Positions 54,421 through 64,000 of a stretch of DNA of 64,000 nt are shown in pieces. The notes beneath the pieces were generated by a model. The model made no database searches. It was not told where the DNA came from and worked only from the letters and a program-made list of their open reading frames with translations. Numbering within the stretch: position 1 is the stretch's first letter; each line of letters opens with the position of its first letter. Source of the DNA: Panicum virgatum (Eukaryota > Streptophyta > Magnoliopsida > Poales > Poaceae); the NCBI RefSeq assembly GCF_016808335.1, contig NC_053146.1, forward strand, positions 6,177,015 through 6,241,014, in the 5' to 3' direction. The position numbers and the translations under genes are program-made.

Positions 54421-55439
54421 AATTGTTCACTTGTCTCATGTATTATATGCTAGGCAACACCAGAGAACTGTGGCAATAATTTGCGGCTTTCTGCCTGTTG
54501 TGAAACTGTTGTGTTACTACTTGGGCTTTAGTCTGACCTCGGGGTCACTTTTTGATGTGGAAGTTTGAGTCTCGCTGTGGGCCGTGATGGGCTTATCCAT
54601 CGCATTGTGTTAGTTTAACTGAATCTCACGCTCTTGCTGATAGAAGAATCACTAGTTGTGTTTCCAGCTACAATACATTAGTTCACTGATTGTGCGGCAG
54701 CAATCGCTAGTGATCATTGCGCCCGACATCATTATTTGGATTTTTGGACCTTCATTGCTGGAGTGCTCTTGGTGGTGTGCTGAAGCTTTTTACTGGTACA
54801 CTGCGCTCCTGTTTGAACACTGAAGTGGCCATGGCTTCAACCATGCACCGTAACTGAAGAATCGTGTCGATCAAAGCTCAAGCTGATATCCTTTTGCTAT
54901 AGTAATATTCTGCCATGCAGAACGAATGGTGATCATTTTTTAGTGATAGTGTTCATGAGCTGTAAATGAAGAGAAACTTTCCTTTTAATTTGTGGCTGCT
55001 CCAGGCATATCAGTATATGTGCTTAACGTTATCAGCTGTTTGAGATCCATGTACGAACAATTGTACTGCACCTCAAGCGAGGTTAGTATCTTTTCAAGAT
55101 TTGTAGAAGAAATTTTTGGATAAATGTCCTTGCATTCTTAAAAGAATGATAACTTGGATAACATAGATCCTGCTCAAATTCAAAACACTGATAAACTTGG
55201 GAAAACAAAATAAGGTCAGAAGAGAACAGATCTCCGCCCTCCGATTGCAGATCAGTGGCTGAGATCCAATGCCAGATCTCCACTCCGATTTCATTCGCCG
55301 GCTTGATGACAGATCTCCCAAATTTTGAATATCCAGAAAAAACAGAGCCAATTTCCATGGTCACGCTGCAAGGCCGGTGTTCACCATGTGGACTGGACCG
55401 GAGTAACCACTACGATCACTTGCTCTCGGTGACTGCTAC

Positions 55440-55575
55440 TCAGGAGACGGCTGGAACCTCCGGCCTCCAGGGACAGGGAGGGCCCTCCAACGAACGTCTC
55501 CTTCGGCGATGGCGCTCGCCGACGTGCTGCACTGCAGCAGCCCATCCAGGTCCGTGTCACGCGATCCCTGTCCGG
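55440..55575 (+). pseudogene. degenerate duplicate of part of the pyruvate kinase last exon
   Basis: 'caggagacggctggaacctcc' split as in 54129-54150, and 'gacgtgctgcactgcagcag' then 'cccatccaggt' as in 54277-54297, followed by 'gtgtcacgcgatcc' as in 54331. The blocks are in the same order and orientation as the exon about 1.2 kb upstream, but with gaps and substitutions. It looks like an old partial tandem duplicate. Confidence 0.5.
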
Positions 55576-55852
55576 GATGCGACACGGCCTTGATTGATCG
55601 CCAACACCGTGAGCTTGAAGAACGGTTCGTTGTACCGAAATTATTCGCCTTTTCTGCTATATTAGATGATGAATCTCTATTTGGCAGAGCTCCAGATCTA
55701 GAAAAAAAGTAATTTTGGAGCACTTGGAGCTAGGTATTAGAAGCTCCAAGAAAAATAGTGTGTCTGGAGCTGCAGGTGTGTTAGGAGCATTTAGATGAAT
55801 CATTTTGTTTATAGCGTAAACTAAATTCAGATATTTAAATCACTTTATTTTA

Positions 55853-56116
55853 CTCCCTCCATTCTGAAATATAAGACATTTTGATTTATCTTAAGTTAAA
55901 ATATTCTAAGTTTAATCTAGTTTATAGAAAAAATAATAATAATATTTTGAATGTCAAATAAGAATAATTAGATTTATTATGATATATTTTTATAATTAAA
56001 TTATTTAACATGTTACTAGATGTTAATATTCTTCTCAGCAAATTTAGTTAAATTTAATCTACTTTTAACTTTGACTTAGAACAAACTACAATACTTTATA
56101 TATCAGGACGGAGGAA
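55853..56116. mobile_element. Stowaway-type MITE
   Basis: It begins after TA at 55851 with 'ctccctccattctgaaatat' and ends 'atatatcaggacggagga', the inverted complement. The right TA is not preserved ('ggaagcag'). It is AT rich and non-coding. Confidence 0.6.
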
Positions 56117-58612
56117 GCAGTCTTCAAACTACAAACCCAGCCCAATATGATGTGGTGTAGAAAGCAACAACCTGAAACTGGCCAAATGCTGCTGTTTTCT
56201 GCGATCGAGCTAGACATCCACAACCACAAGCTTTGTTTAGCTTGAGGCATCACGGAGTTCGCGTGAACGACAGGCAAATTCAACGGTGCCGTGTGAAGTA
56301 TGAGGCCAGTCCGGTCCGGTGGTCTTCACCCTCCCAGCCTCCCAGGTGTCTCCAGCAAGTGGTGGTCAGAGGGGTCTGCTCGTCTCCACTCTCCATGATC
56401 TGAACGGTCGCTGAGTGTGCCACTGCACAACACTTGACTTCTGAGCCTTACCTTAATCTTGACATGATCTCATCTATCCATTGAGAGAGACTGCCACTCT
56501 TCAGTCGTGACACACATGGTGTGGTGATTTGTCATCATCGCAAAACCCCGGCGGGTCGAAAAATTTCGGTAAGTTACTTGCCAAAAAGAAAAGGTAACCG
56601 ACATTGTATTATATAGGTTGTGAATATATAAGTGCAGGATCTGTTATATTTCACCATAATTTTCAGTAAAATATAAAATCATGAATCCGATGGTACACAA
56701 AACAGCGGAAGACGGTTTGGAAGTACTAGGTCTTTTCATTTTGTTTGTAATGCGCTGCTCAGAAAACATTAATAAGCATACCTATTGTGAAATAAATTGA
56801 AGTAAAATAAGAATTAAAATGATTTAATTCTCAGACCTCTAGATGAAAAAATATTTCAATTTACAATATTGTGATACATTATGTAGATATACGAGGTCTC
56901 TTCGCAACATACAGCGACATATTTGGAAGTACGTGGAATTTTGCAAACAATGCTGATGACACTTGTTAGTTAACCATGTTGCCACTTGGCCACAAATGCA
57001 ACCACACAAAAACCACTCTCGCTAAAGTTCCAGCCAAACTATTGGCCTAGGAAATTAAGCCTATGTCTAATAGTAACCCCCCCCCCAAAAAAAAGAATAC
57101 AACGCACACATACCAAACACAAATTATCACAAACTCACAAGATGACATGAATAGCACACTTTCATTTTATATAGAAAAAGGCATCTCTCTCAAAAGAAAC
57201 CAAAAAACCTCACTATCCTCTATAGGAGGATATCATCATCACCTCTATCCCCATCAAATGCTTAGTATGAGGGCAAAAAGACGTGAACCTGCTTTGTGGC
57301 AAACAAAGGATCCAAAAGGAATCGCTTTCATGCAGAGAGAGAGCAATGAATTTACATTTGTGAAGTAAAAGTGATGTGAGGTCGGTGGGGCCACTGTGCT
57401 CCCTCTTTCTAGAATGTCCTTGCATATTTTTTTCGAAAATAAATGTCCTTGCATATTCCTGTGGTGAAAATAAGTCACCAGAGTTGCTCCCTACATGTGG
57501 TAAATAGAGTCAAAACCCAGTCACAAGAGACCATCACCAGCAAATTGCTGTGTGTATACTGTAACCAGATCATTGATCTTTCAACTAAACTGGTCTTTCA
57601 TACCATCCCTCATTGCAACATATCACCTCGCTATATGAGAGCAGAAAGCTGCGGCATCATAAATCTAAGAGAAGTGTGGTATCACATTCATAAGTCTGCA
57701 CACTGTTCTTGAACAAGTGAAATGCGCAATAACAAATACTCAGTCGATTCGCCTAAAAAAAACTCAGTCGAACATCCATAATTTTTTTTTGAATCACTGT
57801 TTCTGCAGCATCATGATTAGCACAAGTAAAGAAAGATCAATGAAAAAAGGGCAGGTGATAAAGCCTATCTAGCTACAAGAAAGCAGGGAGCATTCTTTAG
57901 AGCTTAGGCTATTCAGTTTTCAGTCTCATCTGCCTGGTGGTGCTCAATCTATGATGCTTCAAAAAGTCCCTTTCTTCCCTACCTCTGCATGTGGGGCCAG
58001 GACATTTGTCGCAGTCATAGTGAGCCCACTATTAAATGCACATGAAAGTGATCAGCACTTGATGACTTTTTTGCTGCTCTTCTTTCATTTGAAAAGGGCC
58101 TGGGAGCAAATCATGCATGCATCCTCCATGATATCCCTACCAAATCATCCTACCTTATATTTTGTTTTGCCTTTGTATATATGGTTAGTGTAATAATTTC
58201 CCAACCAATCATTACCTTGTGCACTTACTTGTTGTAGGGCTTGACCACAGGAAAGGCATTCTTCAACTACTGAGACCAAATAACCACTGATTATTGCAAT
58301 AACCAAGTGGAACAGTTTGGACTCACAGCAACTAAAATTCTCATCAACTCTGGAGATTGCCACTCCCTTCCAAAACTAGGTCACTTAAACTACAGGCCAA
58401 GTGAACAGACAAATTATTTTTTCCCTTGTTGTTTGTCTCTCACAGATTAGTTCAACTGACCCAAATCTTGCCAAATCTTGCTGAGAACAGCATTTCTGGT
58501 GAGAGGATAGTATATAGCCTCATCTCTTCCTTTTTTGATCCTCGGAAGTGTTATTGAGCAGTAGCTAATGTGAGCTTCTCAAGGTGTTTGTTGTTTAGGT
58601 AGCTAGGGACTA

Positions 58613-58876
58613 AAAAAAAACTCTACCCGGGGGGGTGTGAAACGGACCCCACCGTTTTTTTCATTAAGAGGAAGCCTAACCGGCTAACCGGATAGAGAAA
58701 TCCCCCAAACCTTGGCCCATGCCCGAGAGGGCCAAGCCTTGCGGCGAGCACAGCGAGGGGTTTTTTTTTCTCCCAACAACCTGAAATTCGCTTCTGATGA
58801 GATTCGAACTCAGGACCTGCTGGGAGCGCGACGCTACCGGGCCGGGCTAGCCATCTCAACCGCCCGGCCTTTCGCA
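58613..58876 (-). mobile_element. tRNA-related SINE, minus strand
   Basis: On the minus strand it reads 'ggccgggcggttgagatggc' and 'tagcccggcccggtagc' (A-box-like), with 'gagttcgaatctcatc' as B box. A body follows, and a short T-rich end ('gagttttttttt') as in Au-like plant SINEs. It is flanked by a perfect 14-bp duplication 'gtagctagggacta' (58599-58612, 58877-58890). Confidence 0.8.
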
Positions 58877-60405
58877 GTAGCTAGGGACTATACATATGGT
58901 TCTTTTTTTAGATATACATATGGTTCTTTTGATTGCTACGCACATAGACTGCATGACGAGGTTCTGCACAACATTATGGTTTGAATGCCTTTCTCCTAGA
59001 TCCTAAGGAAACTAGTGCTTAGAACACTTGAAGAACTGCATTCATGCGTGTTACAATGTAAATTTCTTATAGAAGCTTCGTTTCTTTTCTTTTGCATTGG
59101 CAAGCCAAAAATCAACATAAAATTGTTGAATTGTTCTAATCGAATCGCTAGCAAAATATTCTAAAGAAGAACAGCATATTATTAAGTTGGAAAAAGTGTT
59201 TGCTTTCCTAATTGATCGGTGTCTCCAGTGCTTTAACAAGAGATGTAAGAGTATATAGATCATTTTGGGTAAGTTTTTCTTACTAGGCATGACGCCAACG
59301 ACGGCATGATCAAAAGTTCCCAAGCTCAGGATAGATTAACAAATTAGATCAAGCTGTAGTTGAAGTATAAATACTCAAGAAAGGAACAAGAGACAAACTA
59401 AACCCACCCAAAACAGATAAGCTGTACCTTGTTGCAATGTCCAGTTTAATAGTGTCCAAAACACTTTCACTAAAAAAGGGAGCAAAATAACTTTCACAGT
59501 GACGAAGACTTGCGTAAGCCTGCCTATGATTCATTGCTAATTACTCTAATTTGCAAGATGAGATCATAGATGTGCCAAAACTTGTGGTCATCATCAAATT
59601 GTGCATACTGGTCCATTAAACATTTAAACCAGACTCAGTCAATTTACTGGCTACAATACATATCAAATCACTGGATTGAATATATTTGAAGAACACAAAC
59701 GGAAAGAGACATGCAACATTTACCACAAGTGTGCTCACAAAGCAAAAAGGATCAAGTGTGAAAAAAGTACTGAATTTTTTTCTTTGAAAAGGAAAAAAAG
59801 TAGTGAAATTACATTGATTTCTTCTTTATCAACGAGACTCGGAAACTTAGACTGCGCAGAAGCTTATTGAGGACATTTGTGGTTTCGAGATCAACTAATT
59901 GATTCAGCGCGTCCATCAAACAATAATTAAGCGCGTCATCGAGCCAGTTGTTCATATTAAATCATTGTGCCTTGGGCTTATCCATTCCGGTCAGGTCCTG
60001 TAGCCAGCTGAAAACGAAATGGCATGGGAGGTGTTGATCTAGAGAGCAATAATTTGGCTTCTTGGGACATCTTCCATACGACCATACCCAAAACCGACCG
60101 GTTCTTCAGTCTGTTCTACGATAGAGAAATGGGTGCCATGAACTACTCTAGTTTTATGTATGCTAGTTTCGGCCACTACAATTTCAAAAAAAAAGAGTTT
60201 CGGCCACTATAGTGGATGTTACAATAATTGCAGCGTTTCATCTGCCAAATTCTGTATATATTATGAATGGATTTTTCATCATGCATCTAGTCAGATATTG
60301 TCGTACAGATACATGTACATGCATATATTTGGCCAAAATAAAAATGATTGATCATGGTAGAGCTACAGATTAAAAACTACGTTTTCTTCTGAGAAAAAAA
60401 AGGGA

Positions 60406-60429
60406 TCTCTCTCTCTCTCTCTCTCTCTC
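60406..60429 (+). repeat. (TC)12 microsatellite
   Basis: There are 24 bp of uninterrupted TC dinucleotides preceded by an A-rich stretch. No gene is nearby. Confidence 0.9.
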
Positions 60430-61202
60430 AGTTTCAGCACAGTACTGAAAACCATGTTCCCTACTTATTAGAACCGAAAGTCAAGATAGAAAGGGCCAAA
60501 AGTGCATACCACCAAAATAAGGCAAATATACACATTGTGTGTGATCTAAGAATTTCTCAAGAAAGGAAAAGGTGTGATGATACGGCAAGGTGGGTTTGTT
60601 GCTTCAGTACATGATCGATGTATCATGCATCTTTCATATGAGGAACCGAACCATCAGCTTTGCAAGGTGTAGCCTTCGGTTCTTAATGGGGGCAGAGAAT
60701 AGTGGTTAGGGGACAGTGTAAGAATCAAGTCGTTGCACCAATAGATAGGAACAAATAACCACCCGTCAGGTAGGCCCCGTCTCACAAATACAAAATCAAA
60801 GGACCATGATCTGCCCTTATCACTGGTTAGCAAAAAAAGTTAATATACAAAAATGCTATATGACATGAAAATAGTATGCATGTCTATTCGTGGAAGGTGT
60901 CAACATATATGTGTGGGTTTTTTCCCTCTAAACGTGAACTACATATTTTCCTAGAAATGGTCATCTTACCATGTCATCTGTGCTAAAGATATCCTTCTGA
61001 CACGTTGTAGGTAAGTCCAAAATATATTTTTTAATTGAACAGTTCGATCAAGACCCTGTAGGTGGCATGTCAAATGAACAGGGCCAATCTTATTTTTGGA
61101 ACATGTTAGAATTCAATTATATGATAAAAAGGTTATTCAATAATTTTTATATGGTAAGAAGTCATGCAGAGAATGTGTTTCATCACCATCTCTCTCAAAT
61201 AG

Positions 61203-62726
61203 TGATAGTGATCGGGTGCTCTAGCCTAAGAGGGGGAGGGGGGTGAATTAGGCACTCTAAAAACTTAGACCTATAGCTCCAACTAGTTTGCACAAAACTT
61301 AAACTAAAACATGCTATCTAGATGTGCAACTAGGTTGTTCTAGTGTGAAAACCCTATCCCAAAAGAGTTTAGCAACCTATAGCCTTTTCTATCAAGAAAC
61401 TATTCTATGAAAGTAAAGGCACACAAATTGCTAGAATGAAATGCGGAAGCTTAAAGAGTGGGATAGGAGATAGCAAACTCTTGACGCGGGTGTTTATCCC
61501 GTGGTTCGGTTAGCCACAAAGGCACACCTACATCCACGTTGTTGTAGCACTCACTAAGAGTATTGCTACTCGGTCACCAAGTCTCTTCCATGAACACAAT
61601 CACGGTCACCTTGGCCCCGGGTTCCACTAAGGAGCTTCTCCACAAAGGATGGGGGTCTCCACGTCCCCCGCACAAAGATGTCGTCGCCGCTCCACACCAA
61701 GTCGGAGGGTCGATGACGTTGCCGGCGAGCTTCACGCTCCAAGGTGCCGGCGCACCAAGCTCTTGTTTTGGTTCGCTAAAGAACCACAGCACAAAGGCTT
61801 AAGGCCTTGCAATCTCACTCACTAAGAGCTAATCCTTTACACAACACTCTCAAAGTGTGCTAAGGGCTAAGGATATGATCTTGATGCTTTTGTATGGCTT
61901 GGAGATGTTCTTGGGTGTGTGTGGGATGTCCAGCAACTCCAGCAAGCTTCAAATGGCCGGGGTGAGGCGTATATATAGGCCACCAAGTCTTGTAGCCGTT
62001 GTTCCAACGGTTAGCTGAAAATCTGCATATCACCGGAAGAACCGATGCCTCTTGGTGGGGTAGCGTCGGTTCATCCGGTCACTCATAACCCGAAGTAGCC
62101 GTTGAAGTCCTGACAGCTGACGCAGAGACCACCGGTTGAACCGATGCTTTGCACCGATGCTTCACCGGTTCAACCGGTGCTGAAGGAATCTTCTCCTGGA
62201 CGCTGACGTCATTACACCGGTGGTATGCACCGATGCACCGTCGGTTGAACCGGTGCTGAAGAAACTTCTTCTGGGCACTTGACATCGTCTCTGGTACAAA
62301 GGACGGCCAATGCACCGATGCCCTTTATTGGACCGTCGGTTCAACCGATGCCTAAAGGCTGACTTGGCTTTGATTCCATCCTGCACCAAACATCATGGCG
62401 TCGGTTCTTCCGACTACCACCGGATGCTCCGATGCCCATGGCGTCGGATCTTCCGGTGCTCCTGATCCGAAGAGCTTTCAGGGCGCTGCCCTGAGACCCG
62501 CGAGGGGCGGCTCCCCCTCGACCCCCGTCCGCTAACCGGGTAGCGGAACCCCCGTAGGGGCGGCCCTTTGGGCCTTGCTACGCCTATCTTCTCTTTCTCT
62601 TTGTCATCACTTGAACCTAAAAGCCTGAGAATGATCATCTAAACAATCATATTAGTCCAAGTGTTGTGTTGTCATCCGATCACCAAAATCACTCGAAATG
62701 GCATAAATGGTGCCATGTTCGTTACA
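61203..62726 (-). mobile_element. solo LTR, 1524 bp (copy 2, inverted)
   Basis: This is the reverse complement of the LTR at 5224-6737. It starts TGATAGTGATCGGGTGC, ends GCCATGTTCGTTACA, and is flanked by perfect 5-bp duplications AATAG (61198-61202, 62727-62731). It holds the same GC-rich core ('gaggggcggctccccctcga') and the same field of ACCGGTTGAACC-type motifs. No internal domain is present. The different target duplication shows an independent insertion. Confidence 0.85.
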
Positions 62727-62731
62727 AATAG

Positions 62732-63722
62732 TCCCTCAAAGTCCACATAAAACAATCAAGTGGAAAAGGACAAGCCATCCTCACTAACCAAGAAACACTT
62801 AACATGACTATCCGCTTGCAATATCATTCAATAAAACTAACAAGCTTACGATGACAAGAAAGTAGCAACACCAAGGAGAGAACTAGGAGCGAAAGCATAT
62901 ATGACAAACAGAAAACATATTATCTTCTCTCATAGTATACCATTCACATTTTGTGACCTATAGTTTATAGGTGATATGTTAATTTGGGTAAAAGGAGAAA
63001 CAAAAACTAGAGATTGCCCATATAGAAAGAAACACATAGCTCATACAAAATACCAATGGCTTCACAAAATTAGTAACAACCAAGAACAGGAAATCTTTTT
63101 TCACTCACCTGCATATTTCAAGGCCTCCAGCTACAACAGGCCAAAACCACCCTGCAACCAATCCAGCCGCTGCCCGGCCGGACCAGGCAAGAGGAAAGCA
63201 AAGGCGCCAGGAAACGGAAAAGCCAAGGTTGCGGAAGCAAAAGGAAAAAGGGCACGGCGGCCCGGCCACACGAGATCCCGCGGGGCACGCTGTGGCCGCT
63301 CTTCCCATGGCGGGCTCGCGCTTTCCGCACAGTACACGGAACGCATCGCCCCCTGCGTGACGCGGCTTTCTGCAAAGTGCACATGGTCTTGAGATGCATT
63401 TAACAAACTACTGGCCTCGAGATGCATTCTTGAAGTAGTATTCTTTTTTCTCCTGGCCTCGATATGCTGATGGACGGTCTAAAATTTCTGCAAAGTGCAC
63501 ATGGTCTCCTTGTCCTTAGACTGGCTCCTCGCTGGTTGATGAGATGCAAATCAAGATATTCAAATCGGACGCATCTAGACCAACGACGTCAATGCTCTGA
63601 GTCTTCATTTTCGACAAAAGCAGCTTCTCCAACCCATTGTCTAGCTTCTCCCTCTCCACCGAACCCACACAACCGTGTTTCCCTGTGTCCTGTGCGTGTG
63701 TTTTGGAGCTCCAGGCGTAGCC
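62732..63722. other. NLR-3 upstream region
   Basis: From about 63390 to 63722 it is paralogous to the NLR-1 upstream region (29050-29572), including 'ggttgatgagatgcaaatca' and 'ccctgtgtcctgtgcgtgtg'. It lacks the SINE. A GC-rich stretch at 63130-63360 has overlapping short frames on both strands with no recognisable domain. 62732-63100 is AT rich and featureless. Confidence 0.6.
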
Positions 63723-64000
63723 ATGGCTGAGGTACTGGCCACCATGGTGGTTGGGTCACTGGTGTCCATGGTGAAGGACAAGGCCTCCAGCTACCTCCTG
63801 GACCAGTACAAGGTGATGGAGGGCATGGAGAAGGAGCACGAGGTCCTCAAGCGCAAGTTGCTGAACATCTTGGACGTCATTACCGATGCCGAGGAGCAGG
63901 CAGCAGCCAAGAGAGAAGGGGCGAAAGCTTGGCTGGAGAAGGTCCGGAAGGTGACCCACCAGGCGAATGATGTCCTCGATGAGTTCAAGTACGAGGCACT
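63723..64000 (+). CDS. NLR-3: CC-NBS-LRR analogue, 5' end only
   Basis: ATG at 63723 opens '[20 protein letters not shown]', nearly the same N-terminus as NLR-1 and NLR-2. The visible 92 codons are the first part of the Rx-type coiled coil, up to '[11 protein letters not shown]', with the usual DEF in the EDVID-equivalent. Differences from NLR-2 include [13 protein letters not shown] for [12 protein letters not shown] and THQAN for AYQAN. The gene continues beyond the window, so its completeness is unknown. It shares its promoter region with NLR-1 rather than NLR-2. Confidence 0.85.
   Translation, partial: MAEVLATMVVGSLVSMVKDKASSYLLDQYKVMEGMEKEHEVLKRKLLNILDVITDAEEQAAAKREGAKAWLEKVRKVTHQANDVLDEFKYEA

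Larger units (their letters stand above)
54421..61202. other. gene-poor intergenic DNA
   Basis: This starts with the pyruvate kinase 3' UTR. It also holds a decayed last-exon copy (55440-55575), a Stowaway element, a minus-strand SINE, and a (TC)n repeat. The remainder is AT rich, with only short unconvincing open frames (for example 57063-57368) that show no known domain or codon signature. Confidence 0.6.

Noticed and set aside
1..64000. CRISPR arrays, bacterial operons, riboswitches
   Set aside because: The window is plant nuclear DNA; no regularly spaced identical repeats or bacterial-type signals were seen.

Overview
This is nuclear DNA of a grass (Poaceae; probably panicoid, though the species cannot be fixed from sequence alone). 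It contains a GC-rich ribosomal protein L4 gene with a CCGCC-type start context, CC-NBS-LRR genes, grass-type tRNA-derived SINEs, Stowaway MITEs and Ty1/copia and Ty3/gypsy LTR elements.

Layout. (1) 1-24.5 kb has no convincing host protein gene. It is a degenerate, segmentally duplicated array whose units share a promoter block (a TGAGTTATTGACTCA dyad, then a TATA box) and, 100-390 bp further on, a site close to TAGGCWTGGRAGGCAACAGG. I count 15 sites, all on the + strand. The site resembles the reverse complement of the 22-nt miR2118, so I read the region as a supercluster of reproductive 21-nt PHAS loci (non-coding phasiRNA precursors). The array is interrupted by two Mutator-type MITEs, a 1.5 kb solo LTR, and a second solo LTR that holds a nested, gutted gypsy element. 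(2) 24.5-26.85 kb is a two-exon RPL4 gene; its promoter is itself recognisably related to the array's upstream block. (3) 29.1-47.05 kb and 63.7 kb to the end hold three tandem paralogous CC-NBS-LRR genes on the + strand. NLR-1 is a pseudogene split by a copia element with two identical LTRs and carries further stops and a frameshift. NLR-2 is intact (predicted 1393 aa, with a 50-nt final exon). NLR-3 runs off the window. (4) 48.5-54.4 kb is a 5'-truncated plastid-type pyruvate kinase gene whose first remaining exon is fused in frame to the truncated transposase of a hAT element. (5) 54.4-61.2 kb is gene-poor, with a SINE, a Stowaway element and a microsatellite. (6) 61.2-62.7 kb is a second copy of the 1.5 kb solo LTR, inverted relative to the first.

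Relative ages can be read from empty sites and LTR divergence. The Mutator MITEs and the intronic Stowaway predate the local duplications. The solo LTR at 5.2 kb, the SINE upstream of NLR-1 and the copia element postdate them. The nested gypsy LTRs differ by roughly 2.6 % (hand count), while the copia LTRs show no difference.

All coordinates, splice sites and motif comparisons were read by eye. miRNA and family identities come from memory and were not checked by a search.
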